From assembly GCA_017936605.1 (NCBI GenBank), contig JAGBFH010000006.1, forward strand, positions 1-64,000: 64,000 nt of DNA. Reading direction: 5' to 3'. The notes under the pieces are model-generated. The model ran no database searches. It was not told where the DNA came from and saw only the letters and a program-made list of their open reading frames with translations. This DNA is from Tidjanibacter sp. (GTDB lineage Bacteria; Bacteroidota; Bacteroidia; Bacteroidales; Rikenellaceae). The translations under genes and the position numbers were made by a program. Below, piece by piece: positions 15,347-24,196 of the stretch (its first letter is position 1; the number at the start of each line of letters is the position of its first letter).

Positions 15347-16303
15347 ATGAAAACCGTAGGATTCCCCATAAGCCACAAAGAGAACGAACGCCGTCGTGCG
15401 CTCGTGCCCGAACATATTGCCTCTCTTGCCCATCCCGAGCAACTCTTCATTGAGGAGGGCTACGGTCAGGTGCTGGGCTTTAGCGACGAGGATTACGCCC
15501 AAATGGGTGTGAGGATAGCCTCGCGAGAGGAGGTGCTCCGCAAGGATGTCATCTGTGACCCCAAGTTGGGTGATGGCGACTACCTCTCGGAACTCCACGA
15601 CCAGACGGTCTTCGGCTGGCTCCACGCTGTGCGCAACCGCGAGATTGCCGATAGCCTTATTGAGGGCGGGCTGACAGCCTATGCGTGGGAGGATATGAAC
15701 GAGAACGGCCGCCACTCCTTCTGGCGCAACAACGAGATTGCGGGCGAGGCTGCTGTGGCTCACGCCTATATGATTCACGGTGTCTTCCCCTATAATACCA
15801 AAGTGGCCGTCATCGGCAAGGGCAACACGGCCCGCGGTGCGGTGAAGATGCTCTCCTCGATGGGTGCCGAAGTTACGGTCTATGACCGCAGGAGTGAGGC
15901 ACTGGTGAGGGAGGAGCTGCCCCGCTACGATGTGGTGGTCAACGCTGTGCTGTGGGATACCCGCCGCGAGGACCATATCATCACTCGTGAGGACCTCGGG
16001 AGGATGAAACGCGGAGCGATGATTATAGATATCTCGTGCGATAGGGCAGGGGCCATTGAGTCGTCGGTGCCTACGACCATTGATGAGCCCACCTATTTCG
16101 TCGAGGGCGTGCGCCACTATGTTGTGGACCACACCCCTTCGCTCTTCTATAAGACCGCGAGCGAGAGCCTCTCTGAGGAGGTAGTGAAGTACCTCGACCT
16201 GCTCATTGAGGGTAGGGAGAACGAGGTGCTTGCCGCTGCCAAGTGCATTGAGCGTGGCGCTATCCTCGATCGCCGCATTATAGATTTCCAGGGCAGGGAG
16301 TAG
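15347..16303 (+). CDS. ceo: N5-(carboxyethyl)ornithine synthase
   Basis: NADPH-dependent opine-type enzyme that condenses ornithine (or lysine) with pyruvate. The 318-residue length and whole-sequence pattern fit the family, a relative of alanine dehydrogenase: N-terminal FPISHKENERRRALVPEHI, a Rossmann motif VAVIGKGNTARGAVKML (about residues 155-172) and the C-terminal HYVVDHTPSLFYKTASESLS. It is cotranscribed with the TupA-like ATP-grasp gene, which suggests the unusual amino acid is used by that ligase. No obvious terminator follows, but an inverted repeat (16376-16386 with 16409-16419) lies before the tRNA promoter. Confidence 0.9.
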   Translation: MKTVGFPISHKENERRRALVPEHIASLAHPEQLFIEEGYGQVLGFSDEDYAQMGVRIASREEVLRKDVICDPKLGDGDYLSELHDQTVFGWLHAVRNREIADSLIEGGLTAYAWEDMNENGRHSFWRNNEIAGEAAVAHAYMIHGVFPYNTKVAVIGKGNTARGAVKMLSSMGAEVTVYDRRSEALVREELPRYDVVVNAVLWDTRREDHIITREDLGRMKRGAMIIDISCDRAGAIESSVPTTIDEPTYFVEGVRHYVVDHTPSLFYKTASESLSEEVVKYLDLLIEGRENEVLAAAKCIERGAILDRRIIDFQGRE

Positions 16304-16416
16304 GGAATCAAAAAAAATGCGAGTAGTCGAAAAAGGCTATTGCTGTGGGTTACAAAAGGTTAGTTTAGGGGGTGAAAATTTTTCGAAAAAAAAGTTGCAT
16401 TTTTTTGCTCGAAAAA

Positions 16417-16447
16417 TTTGCAGGAAAGAAAATTTGCACTACCTTTG
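16417..16447 (+). promoter_or_regulatory. Promoter of tRNA-Val
   Basis: -33 TTTG (16417-16420), 19-nt spacer, -7 TACCTTTG (16440-16447), 40 nt before the mature tRNA. Confidence 0.85.
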
Positions 16448-16487
16448 CATCGCAAATCCGATAAGGAATTGCAGTTCTGAAAACTTT

Positions 16488-16562
16488 GGGAGTTTAGCTC
16501 AGCTGGTTTAGAGCATCTGCCTTACAAGCAGAGGGTCGGCGGTTCGAATCCGTCAACTCCCA
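16488..16562 (+). tRNA. tRNA-Val (anticodon UAC)
   Basis: Complete cloverleaf: acceptor GGGAGTT/AACTCCC, D arm GCTC/GAGC with loop AGCTGGTTTA, anticodon stem TCTGC/GCAGA with loop CTTACAA (anticodon TAC), and T arm GGCGG-TTCGAAT-CCGTC. The 3' CCA is not encoded. Confidence 0.97.
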
Positions 16563-16585
16563 CAAGAGCAACAAAGTTGCGTACC

Positions 16586-16611
16586 AAGCCACTCTTCCGA
16601 GTGGCTTTTGT
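16586..16611 (+). terminator. Terminator of tRNA-Val
   Basis: AAGCCACTC pairs with GAGTGGCTT across TTCC, followed by a T-rich run. Confidence 0.85.
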
Positions 16612-16628
16612 TTTATCAAGGGGCGAAA

Positions 16629-16770
16629 GGAAATTGACAATTGAAAATTGAAAATGGACAATTGAAAATTATTCTCTAAACTCCCTTAAGGTCTTTAAGG
16701 TCCTTAATGTTCCTAAATTCCCTAATGTCCCATCTAACTTTCAACTCTCAATTCTCTTTTTTTTCATTAT
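16629..16770. repeat. Mixed heptamer and nonamer tract
   Basis: Starts with ATTGAAA-type heptamers, moves into CCTTAAGGTC-type units and ends with CAACTCTCAATTC. No gene between the tRNA terminator and prmC. Confidence 0.75.
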
Positions 16771-16779
16771 CTTTGTCCT

Positions 16780-17622
16780 ATGACTCGCAAGGAAATCTAT
16801 AATCGTGCTTTGGAGGCTGTCGTGGCGCATTACGATGAGCCCGAGGCAGTCGCGGTGGCAGAGCGTTTCTGTGCCGACCTCTATGGCTTTGGCCGCTTCG
16901 AGATGGTGCTCGATGGTGGCGTTGAGCCCGAGGGATTTAAGCAGGGCGACTTCGAGGAGCGCTTGGGCCGACTCTCGGCAGGAGAGCCTGTGCAGTATAT
17001 TGTGGGTCATACGGAGTTTCTGGGTCGCAAGTTCGCGGTGCGCCCCGGGGTGCTCATCCCTCGCCCCGAGACCGAGGAACTTGTGTTGATGATAGCCCGC
17101 AGGGAGCTACCCAGGGGGGCGCGTATTTTGGATGTCGGAACGGGCAGTGGAGCCATTGCCGTTTCGCTTGCGCTTGAGATTGAGGGGGCAAGGGTCGAGG
17201 CCATAGACCTCAGTGAGGTTGCGGTTGAGGTCGCATGCTCCAATGCCGAGGCTCTGGGGGCCGAGGTGGCTATCGAAAGAGCCGATATTTTCGCCTTTGA
17301 GCCCGAGGCCGAAGTGTACGATGTGGTGGTTTCCAATCCGCCCTATATCCCTGTGGCAGAGCGAGTAGAGATGCCGCGCAATGTGGTGGATTTCGAGCCT
17401 TCGGAGGCACTCTTTGTTCCCAATGATGAGCCTCTCATTTTTTATGAACGCATAGCCGATGTGGCCCTCGGGGGGCTTCGTCGGGGTGGCCTGCTGGCCT
17501 TTGAGATTCACGAGAGGCTCGCCATAGAAACTGCCCAGATGCTCGTTCGCAAGGGCTTCAAGGAGGTGACCACCTACGAGGATTTCTACTCCAAACCGAG
17601 AATGATTCTATGTACAAAATAG
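16780..17622 (+). CDS. prmC: Release factor glutamine methyltransferase
   Basis: Methylates the GGQ glutamine of peptide release factors with S-adenosylmethionine. A helical N-terminal domain is followed by the SAM-binding fold: RILDVGTGSGAIAVSLAL (about residues 110-127) and the catalytic VVSNPPYIP (about 184-192). Length 280 is typical. The 3' end overlaps recX by 13 nt. Confidence 0.95.
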   Translation: MTRKEIYNRALEAVVAHYDEPEAVAVAERFCADLYGFGRFEMVLDGGVEPEGFKQGDFEERLGRLSAGEPVQYIVGHTEFLGRKFAVRPGVLIPRPETEELVLMIARRELPRGARILDVGTGSGAIAVSLALEIEGARVEAIDLSEVAVEVACSNAEALGAEVAIERADIFAFEPEAEVYDVVVSNPPYIPVAERVEMPRNVVDFEPSEALFVPNDEPLIFYERIADVALGGLRRGGLLAFEIHERLAIETAQMLVRKGFKEVTTYEDFYSKPRMILCTK

Positions 17623-18125
17623 AGAAGCATACCACCGCACCTCGCGCGCCTCGCACCAAGACACCCGAGCAGGCTCTTGTGGCTCTTATGCGTCAGTGCG
17701 CCAAGGCCGAGAAGTGCAGCCACGATGCACTCGGCTCGATGCGTCGTTGGGGGCTCTCGGAGGAGGATGCAAGTGGGGTGCTCGAAAGACTCAAGAGGGA
17801 GCGCTTTATTGATGACGGTCGCTATGCGTCGGCCTATGTGCGCGAAAAGATGCGCTTTTCGGGGTGGGGGGCTCGTAAGATTGCCGCCGCACTGAGGGCC
17901 AAGCGTATAGATGAGGCGCTGATTGAGGAGGCACTGGGGCAACTAACGCCCGAGGATGATACCTCCCGCCTTGAGAGTGTGCTCTCCAAGAAGGCGCAGA
18001 CTACCTCCTACAAAAACCTCTATGACCTAAAGGGAAAACTTGTACGATTCGGCCTAAGCCGAGGATTCGACCTCGAAGATGTCCTCGAGGTTACCGAGCG
18101 AGTCCTTCGCGCGAGAGAGCCTTAA
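17610..18125 (+). CDS. recX: RecX family regulatory protein
   Basis: Modulator of RecA filaments, helical throughout. Length 171. Conserved RecX features include LVALMRQCAKAEKC, ERFIDDGRYASAYVREKMRFSGWG (about residues 68-92) and the repeated three-helix units. It overlaps prmC by 13 nt and converges on the class IV aminotransferase-like gene with a 35-nt tail-to-tail overlap. Confidence 0.88.
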   Translation: MYKIEKHTTAPRAPRTKTPEQALVALMRQCAKAEKCSHDALGSMRRWGLSEEDASGVLERLKRERFIDDGRYASAYVREKMRFSGWGARKIAAALRAKRIDEALIEEALGQLTPEDDTSRLESVLSKKAQTTSYKNLYDLKGKLVRFGLSRGFDLEDVLEVTERVLRAREP

Positions 18126-18957
18126 GGTGCTTCGCAAGGAGGTGGGCATAGATGTTCTCAAGCTGTATTTCGCCCACCGAATAGATGCTCTCTATACCTG
18201 TAGGTTTGAACACCATAATCTCATTGTAACTCTCTACCTCTTCGACCTTCGGGGCCCTCTCCTGGATGGTCACACCCGCCATATCTGCCACTCTGAACAT
18301 AAGCTCACGCTCCACTGAGTCGCGGCCACCCTCGGATATGGGGGCGGTGAAGAGTCTAAAGCCCTGGGCTACCAGCAGGGGCGCATCGTCTGAGGAGAGG
18401 AGCAGGCCCGAGCGTGAGGCGCGGAGGGCGGTGGCTCCTTGTGTGCGGTGGGCGTAGTCGCTGGCAAAGCGTGCGCTCGAGAGCGATATGGAGGTCTGGT
18501 GACGCTCAAAGGGAATCTCATAGTTGGCAATGGTCGCTCGGGGGCGTACCGAAAGTAGACCGTAGCCCTCATAGGGGGTGGTTGCAAGGTGTGCGATGTA
18601 GCGCCTTGCCCCCCTCTGCCCGTCGGGAGCCAGGTAGAGCCTTACGGTATTTCCCCCCTCGGGATAGAGCCCAAAGTGGAGTAGGTTGTATATCTCCTCT
18701 CTAATCTCTTGGGCCGAAAAGGTTGGCCTCAGCCCGTAGAGCGCCTCGAAAGAGTCGAAGGCGTGGCGTAGCTTGGATTCGAGGTGCAGTGGCTTGTGTC
18801 CCAGAGTGTTGATGGTCGCATATACCCAGTTGCACCCCAATATGTCATTGGGGTCAATGGCGGCCTCCGAGAGGCGCTTGAGAGCTCCATCTATGGTAAT
18901 TAACACTTCGGACACGAGAAAAGAGAAAAGTGAAAACTGAAAAGTGAAAAGTGACAA
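18091..18957 (-). CDS. Aminotransferase class IV-like protein, probably lacking the PLP lysine
   Basis: The fold pattern of class IV PLP enzymes is visible: HLESKLRHAFDSFEALYGL in the N-terminal domain, and in the second domain the order of segments corresponding to the PLP-Lys strand, the cofactor-binding loop and the TGT-like end. Where the catalytic Lys is expected (HQTSISLSSARFASDYAH, about residues 157-174) there is none, and the usual EG-S/T-SN loop is not recognisable. The first 14-17 residues are encoded by a heptamer array, so translation may start at GTG 18906 or 18915 instead. Function unknown. The next gene, holA, ends 12 nt upstream. Confidence 0.65.
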   Translation of the reverse strand: MSLFTFQFSLFSFLVSEVLITIDGALKRLSEAAIDPNDILGCNWVYATINTLGHKPLHLESKLRHAFDSFEALYGLRPTFSAQEIREEIYNLLHFGLYPEGGNTVRLYLAPDGQRGARRYIAHLATTPYEGYGLLSVRPRATIANYEIPFERHQTSISLSSARFASDYAHRTQGATALRASRSGLLLSSDDAPLLVAQGFRLFTAPISEGGRDSVERELMFRVADMAGVTIQERAPKVEEVESYNEIMVFKPTGIESIYSVGEIQLENIYAHLLAKHLKALSREGLAR

Positions 18958-18966
18958 GTGAAAACT
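18926..18966. repeat. Heptamer array AAAAGTG
   Basis: AAAAGTG, AAAACTG, AAAAGTG, AAAAGTG, ACAAGTG, AAAACTC in one 7-nt register. It spans the holA/aminotransferase-like junction and enters the 5' end of the latter reading frame. Confidence 0.85.
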
Positions 18967-18969
18967 CGG

Positions 18970-20037
18970 TTAGAGCATCATTATCTTCATGAGTAGTTCG
19001 CGGAGCAGTTCGCCTTGGTCGGCGCCGCCCGAGGCAATACCCTTACCCTTCATATCATACTCGCGTATGTAGCCCAGAATGAGGAAGATTTTTTTGTTCG
19101 GGTAGAGCCTTGCTGCCTGCTTGTAACCACCGAGCACATAGGGACTTACCTTGATGAGCGCGGCCAGTTCGCCATCGTTTGCCGCAGGCATACCTTTGAC
19201 CCTCGTCTGCCACTCTCGGTAGTTGAGCGTAAAAATCTTCTGGAAGTAGTTGAAGAGGGTAGAGGTGGTCACCACCAGCGGATGGTCCTTGGGGTTGCGT
19301 GCGAAGTTGTCGGCAATGGTCATCGCCTTCGTGAAATTCTTTTGCGCGACGGCCTCCACAAGCTCAAAGTTGTTGTAGTCCTTGCTGATGCCGATGTTCT
19401 GCTCTATGTGGTCGGCAGTGATGACTTTGGTGCCCTCGGGCAGACGAGTGAGGAGCTTGTTGAACTCACCCACGATTTTGGCAATGTCGGTGCCCATAAA
19501 GTCGGTCACCATCTTGAGGGCCTTCTCCTCGATGGAGCACCCCTTGGTGGCTCTCAGATAGGTCGCCACCCACGGCGCCAGTTCGTTGTCGTAGGGGCGG
19601 GGCGACTCGAAAACTACGCCTTTCGCGGAGGCGTGTTTGTAGAGTGCCGAACGCTTATCCACGCTCTTGCCCTTGCAGGCCACCACAAGCACGGTGGAGG
19701 CCAGGGGCGAGGCGGTGTAGAGTGAGAGGTTTTCGATTTTTTTGAGCGAGCCGGCATCTTTGACAATAATGACCATACGGCCGCCCATCATCGGCATCTG
19801 TCGGGCGTAGTTGATGATGGTGCCCTCGTCGGTATCCTTGCCGTAGACCACAATCTGGTTGAAGGCCTTTTCGTGCTCCTGAAGTATGGAGTCGGCCAGC
19901 AGGTCTGTAAGTTGGTCAATGAAGTACCCCTCCTCGCCCATCAGAAGATAGATGGGTGCGAAGCGCCCGGCCTTCACATCCGTCACAATCTGCTGAAACT
20001 GCGCATAGGAATCTCTAAAACGAACACCCTTTGCCAT
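18970..20037 (-). CDS. holA: DNA polymerase III subunit delta
   Basis: Clamp-loader subunit that opens the beta sliding clamp. A 355-residue protein with the HolA order: N-terminal FAPIYLLMGEEGYFIDQLTDLL (about residues 26-47), then RQMPMMGGRMVIIVKD, and the C-terminal helical collar with MTIADNFARNPKDHPLVVTTSTLFNYFQKI. It starts 21 nt after tilS. Confidence 0.92.
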   Translation of the reverse strand: MAKGVRFRDSYAQFQQIVTDVKAGRFAPIYLLMGEEGYFIDQLTDLLADSILQEHEKAFNQIVVYGKDTDEGTIINYARQMPMMGGRMVIIVKDAGSLKKIENLSLYTASPLASTVLVVACKGKSVDKRSALYKHASAKGVVFESPRPYDNELAPWVATYLRATKGCSIEEKALKMVTDFMGTDIAKIVGEFNKLLTRLPEGTKVITADHIEQNIGISKDYNNFELVEAVAQKNFTKAMTIADNFARNPKDHPLVVTTSTLFNYFQKIFTLNYREWQTRVKGMPAANDGELAALIKVSPYVLGGYKQAARLYPNKKIFLILGYIREYDMKGKGIASGGADQGELLRELLMKIMML

Positions 20038-20058
20038 ATCGTGGTAACTTATTGGTTA

Positions 20059-21402
20059 TTAATAGTTCTCCTTGGTTATTCGGAGGACATTCTCAGTCTT
20101 GGAGGTAATCTTGTGGCGGTTGTCTATCCTGCGGCCCACTATCCACACAATCTCTCCGCCCGAGGTCAGCACAAACTGACGCTTCTTCTCGGGCATCGAC
20201 ACCTTCTCGTCAATCAGAAAGTCGCTCACTTTCTTCTCGTCGGTCATCCCGAGAGGGGTGAACCTGTCGCCCTCCTGCCACTTGCGCAGCTCGATGGGCT
20301 CTGTGAGTGTGTCGAGGTCCAAGAGGGCTATATGCTCGGGCACGCGCAGGTTCTCCACCGCGTCGATGTCCAACTTCTCGAGATAGAGCACCGAGCCTCC
20401 ACAGTAGACCTTGTTCTTGGAGAGGTTTACTGCCACCGCGCACTCATCCCTCTCGTCGATGTGGGAGATGATGATGCGGCCGCGGTCGATGTAGGCCACC
20501 CAATCTTTGGCATAGAAACGCTTGCCCGTAGCATCCGACTTGAGAGCGTCGCAGAGCGAGTCGACCACATCGCCCTTGAAGCCGTAGTATTGGCTCATAA
20601 GCTCATAGATTACAAAGCCGAGCGGGAATCCCGAGTCTATCTTGTCGGGGTGGATAATATCCTCACCCCCAATGTGTTCCACCGCATCGCGTGCAATCTT
20701 GTCGATGGCGTGATTGATGAAGAGTTGGGTTTCGGTGAGGCGGTCTATGTTGCTGCACATAATGCCCGTAAACTGGGGGACAATCTCCCTGAGGCGAGGC
20801 ACAATGCCGAGCCTTATTTTGTTGCGAAGATACTTTGTCGAACGGTTCGAGGAGTCCTCGCGGAAGGGTATGGAGTTGCTCTTGGCATACTCCTTAATCT
20901 CGTGGCGCGAGGCGAACAGCAGAGGGCGAATGACCTTGCCGTTCAGAAGGCTTATGCCCGTCAGGCCCTTGAGGCCCGTACCGCGCAGAAGGTTTATGAA
21001 GAAGGTTTCGATGCTATCGTCGGCGTGGTGGGCGACGGCTATGGTGTCGTAGCCCTCGTCGGCCGAGAGCTGGTTGAACCACGCGTAGCGAAGCCTTCGG
21101 GCGGCCATCTGCACGCTCTCACCCGTCAGGGCCATCTCGCCCTTGGTGTCGAAGCGTTTGTTGAAGTGGGGGATACCCAGTTTTGCGGCTTGCTCGGCCA
21201 CGAGTTGCTCATCCTCCTCACTCTCGGTGCCGCGAAGTTGGAAGTTGCAGTGGGCGACAGCCACATTGTAACCGGCCGCCACAAAGAGGTGCATCATAAC
21301 CATCGAGTCCACACCGCCACTGACGGTGAGGATTATTCGGTTCTGCTTGGTCACAAGCTCGTGGTCGGCTATGTATCGTTCAAACTTTTCTAAAAGTGTC
21401 AT
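20059..21402 (-). CDS. tilS: tRNA(Ile)-lysidine synthase
   Basis: Converts C34 of the CAU anticodon tRNA-Ile to lysidine using lysine and ATP. PP-loop ILTVSGGVDSMVMMHLF (about residues 23-39). The TilS C-terminal domain follows, with RKWQEGDRFTPLGM and KKVSDFLIDEKV (about 355-390). Length 447. It lies between murB and holA on the same strand with short gaps. Confidence 0.95.
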   Translation of the reverse strand: MTLLEKFERYIADHELVTKQNRIILTVSGGVDSMVMMHLFVAAGYNVAVAHCNFQLRGTESEEDEQLVAEQAAKLGIPHFNKRFDTKGEMALTGESVQMAARRLRYAWFNQLSADEGYDTIAVAHHADDSIETFFINLLRGTGLKGLTGISLLNGKVIRPLLFASRHEIKEYAKSNSIPFREDSSNRSTKYLRNKIRLGIVPRLREIVPQFTGIMCSNIDRLTETQLFINHAIDKIARDAVEHIGGEDIIHPDKIDSGFPLGFVIYELMSQYYGFKGDVVDSLCDALKSDATGKRFYAKDWVAYIDRGRIIISHIDERDECAVAVNLSKNKVYCGGSVLYLEKLDIDAVENLRVPEHIALLDLDTLTEPIELRKWQEGDRFTPLGMTDEKKVSDFLIDEKVSMPEKKRQFVLTSGGEIVWIVGRRIDNRHKITSKTENVLRITKENY

Positions 21403-21422
21403 TTCCTAACTAACTGCTTAAA

Positions 21423-22454
21423 TTATAGGATGTTCACCTCGGGTGAAATCTCCACTCCGAAGTGCTCACTCACCTGCTCACAAATCCTCTCGGCAAGGGC
21501 CATAACCTCGCTGCCGGTGGCGTCGCCACAGTTGATGAGCACCAGAGCCTGATTCTTGTGTACACCCGCACGCCCCATCTGCTGACCCTTCCAGCCGAGC
21601 GAGTCTATCATCCAGCCCGTGGCAATCTTCAGACACTCGGGGCGGCCCGCCACCTCATAGATGGGCATTGCGGGGTATTGTGCCTTGAGCGCCTCGACCT
21701 GCTCGCGGGGTAGGATGGGGTTCTTGAAGAAACTGCCGGCATTGCCTATCTTCTTGGGGTCGGGGAGCTTGCTATCCCTGATGGCCACCACAGCACGGCG
21801 TATGCCCATAGGGCTCACATCACCACTCTTCTCTACCTCGGGACGCAGGGTGCCGTAGTCGAGGTGGGGAGAGGCGTGTTTGGAGAGTCGGTAGCAGACG
21901 GCTGTGATGATGACCCTCTCGGATAGTTCGTGCTTGAAGATGCTCTCGCGGTAGCCGAACTTGCACTCCGAGCCCTTGATTACGCCCTCTTGGAGGGTGG
22001 CTATGTCGATGTACTCAACCTTGTCAATTATATCCTTGGCCTCCACACCGTAGGCTCCGATGTTCTGCACAGCCGAAGCACCCACACTGCTGGGAATGGC
22101 AGAGAGGTTCTCTGCACCCCAGAGGCCGCGCTCGCAGCACCACGCCACCACATCGTCCCACACCTCGCCTGCCGAGGCGCGAATTATGAGGTAGTCCTCG
22201 TTCTCCTCGAGGATTTCGATACCCTTGGCTGTGGAGCGCAGGATGGTGCCCGCGAAGTCTTTTGTGAAGAGTGTGTTGCAGCCCTCGCCGAGGATGGTCC
22301 AGCGGCTACCGGGCGCGATGTAGGCGGCTCCCTCGCTGCGAAGGAACTCCACCAGGTCGTGTTTATTGTCCCACTCTACGAGCCTCTCAACGCGGGCGTG
22401 TGTGCCGAAGGAGGTGTAGGGGGCGATGTCTATGTTCTCTTTAATGCGTACCAT
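21423..22454 (-). CDS. murB: UDP-N-acetylenolpyruvoylglucosamine reductase
   Basis: FAD- and NADPH-dependent reduction completing UDP-N-acetylmuramic acid. 343 residues, type I MurB. N-terminal FAD domain with TILGEGCNTLFTKDF and LSAIPSSVGASAVQNIGAYG (about residues 110-130). The catalytic Ser is in GNAGSFFKNPIL (about 235-246). First gene of the likely murB-tilS-holA unit. Confidence 0.96.
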   Translation of the reverse strand: MVRIKENIDIAPYTSFGTHARVERLVEWDNKHDLVEFLRSEGAAYIAPGSRWTILGEGCNTLFTKDFAGTILRSTAKGIEILEENEDYLIIRASAGEVWDDVVAWCCERGLWGAENLSAIPSSVGASAVQNIGAYGVEAKDIIDKVEYIDIATLQEGVIKGSECKFGYRESIFKHELSERVIITAVCYRLSKHASPHLDYGTLRPEVEKSGDVSPMGIRRAVVAIRDSKLPDPKKIGNAGSFFKNPILPREQVEALKAQYPAMPIYEVAGRPECLKIATGWMIDSLGWKGQQMGRAGVHKNQALVLINCGDATGSEVMALAERICEQVSEHFGVEISPEVNIL

Positions 22455-22463
22455 ATCAACCTA

Positions 22464-22492
22464 CAAAGATACCACAAAATTCAAAATTCAAA
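22464..22492 (-). promoter_or_regulatory. Promoter of the murB-tilS-holA unit
   Basis: On the minus strand, -7 TATCTTTG (22464-22471) and TTTG (22489-22492) 17 nt upstream. The -33 lies inside an AAAATTC heptamer array (22478-22510). Confidence 0.6.
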
Positions 22493-22585
22493 ATTCAAAA
22501 CCGAAAATTGATTGGGCCTGTTGGCGAAAAAATCGAAAAGAGCCTCTAAAGGGTGCGAAATGTGTATAAAAAGTTGATAAATGTT

Positions 22586-22616
22586 TTTGTCGAAGCGAAA
22601 AAATACGCTAACTTTG
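22586..22616 (+). promoter_or_regulatory. Promoter of the DUF4301 gene
   Basis: -33 TTTG (22586-22589), 19-nt spacer, -7 TAACTTTG (22609-22616), 55 nt before the ATG. Confidence 0.8.
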
Positions 22617-22671
22617 ACGGATTAATTTTTATAAATTAAACCACTAACTTTCACGCTAACTTTTTTGCGCT

Positions 22672-24126
22672 ATGTTTACCCCAGAGGACCTTCTTCAAAT
22701 CGAGCAGCACGGCCTTAGCAAAGAGGCCGTCGAAAGACAAATCGAGAATTTTCGTAACGGCTTTCCCTTCCTGAGGATTGTGCGTTCGGCCCGCGTTGGC
22801 GATGGTATCCTTGCCATCGGCGAGGAGCAGGCCGCCCAGTATCGTGCCGAGTACCGTGCAGTGCAGGACGAAAAGAAAATAGAGAAGTTTGTGCCCGCCA
22901 GCGGAGCTGCTACCCGTATGTTCAAGGACCTCTTTGCCTATGTGGAGAGCGGCGTGATGAATCCCACGGTGGAGAAGCTCGCATCCAATATGGATAAGTT
23001 CCCCTTTGTCGAGGAACTCTTCTCGAAGGTGTCACGCGAGGCGGGGTTGCGTGAGATTGTGAAGGCCATTGTTGGCGAGGGGCTCGAGTATGGCTCCAAG
23101 CCCAAGGGTCTTCTTCTTTTTCACAAGTACACCACCGGTGCGCGTACTCCCTTTGAGGAGCACTTGGCCGAGGGTGCTATGTATGCCGCAAGCCAGGGCA
23201 AGGTGAACATCCACTTCACCGTATCGCCCGAGCATGTGGAGGGCTTCAGCGAACTCTTCGCCAGCGTGAGGGAGCGCTATGAGAGGCGCTACGAGGTTAA
23301 GTACGACATCTCGATGTCGGTGCAGAAGAGCAGCACCGATACGATTGCCGTCAATGAGGATTGCACTCCTTTCCGTGAGTCGGATGGCAGACTGCTATTC
23401 CGTCCCGCAGGACACGGCGCCCTCATCGAGAACCTGAACGACATTGATGCCGACCTCATCTTCATAAAGACTATCGACAATGTGGCCCCCGACCACCTGA
23501 AGGGCGACACCATCAAATACAAAGAGGTTCTGGCCGGATTGTTGGTGAGCCTCCAGAGGCGCATCTTCGGATATGTGGAGCAGTTGGAGCAGAATACTGC
23601 CAATCTCCCCGAGATTGTGGAGTTCGTGGAGAAGGAGATGTGTGTGGTGCTTCCCGAGAGTGTGAAGGCACTCGAGGGGTTGGCTCTAAGGGCAGAACTC
23701 CTGAAACTTCTGGACCGCCCTCTGAGGGTGTGCGGTATGGTGCGCAATGAGGGTGAGCCCGGTGGTGGCCCCTTCTGGGCAGAATCGGCCGACGGCACTG
23801 TGGCACTCCAGATTGCCGAGTCGTCGCAGATTGCCCCCGAGCAGAAGAGTCTTATGGCCGAGGCTACCCACTTCAACCCCGTAGATTTGGTCTGCGCAAC
23901 GCGCAACTGGAGGGGCGAGAAGTTCGACCTGAGGAACTATACCGACCCCGCCACGGGCTTCATCTCGAGCAAGTCAAAGAGTGGTCGCACCCTCTTGGCA
24001 CAAGAGCTCCCCGGCCTTTGGAATGGCGCTATGTCCAACTGGAACACCCTCTTCGTGGAGGTGCCCATCTCGACCTTCTCGCCTGTGAAGGTTGTGACCG
24101 ACCTGCTGCGTAGGGAGCACCAGTAG
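22672..24126 (+). CDS. DUF4301 family protein
   Basis: A 484-residue soluble protein that I recognise as Bacteroidetes DUF4301. Conserved-looking segments include FVPASGAATRMFKDL (about residues 72-86), KPKGLLLFHKY (about 142), FTPFRESDGRLLFRPAGHGALIENLN-like text around residue 230, and DFNPVDLVC-type text near residue 405. The PASGAATRM plus RPAGHGALIENL combination recalls nucleotidyltransferase/UTP-binding signatures, but this is inference. The V-ATPase operon begins 70 nt downstream without a visible promoter or terminator in between, so read-through is possible. Confidence 0.85.
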   Translation: MFTPEDLLQIEQHGLSKEAVERQIENFRNGFPFLRIVRSARVGDGILAIGEEQAAQYRAEYRAVQDEKKIEKFVPASGAATRMFKDLFAYVESGVMNPTVEKLASNMDKFPFVEELFSKVSREAGLREIVKAIVGEGLEYGSKPKGLLLFHKYTTGARTPFEEHLAEGAMYAASQGKVNIHFTVSPEHVEGFSELFASVRERYERRYEVKYDISMSVQKSSTDTIAVNEDCTPFRESDGRLLFRPAGHGALIENLNDIDADLIFIKTIDNVAPDHLKGDTIKYKEVLAGLLVSLQRRIFGYVEQLEQNTANLPEIVEFVEKEMCVVLPESVKALEGLALRAELLKLLDRPLRVCGMVRNEGEPGGGPFWAESADGTVALQIAESSQIAPEQKSLMAEATHFNPVDLVCATRNWRGEKFDLRNYTDPATGFISSKSKSGRTLLAQELPGLWNGAMSNWNTLFVEVPISTFSPVKVVTDLLRREHQ

Positions 24127-24196
24127 TGTGAACGGGGGCGTCGGAAAAGAACGAAACAAACAAAATCATTAATAAATAATCACAAAAAACAGAACA

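Noticed and set aside
16376..16419. AT-rich inverted repeat before the tRNA promoter as a riboswitch or terminator
   Set aside because: Only an 11-bp A/T-rich match (AAATTTTTCGA / TCGAAAAATTT) overlapping the -33 box; could be chance.
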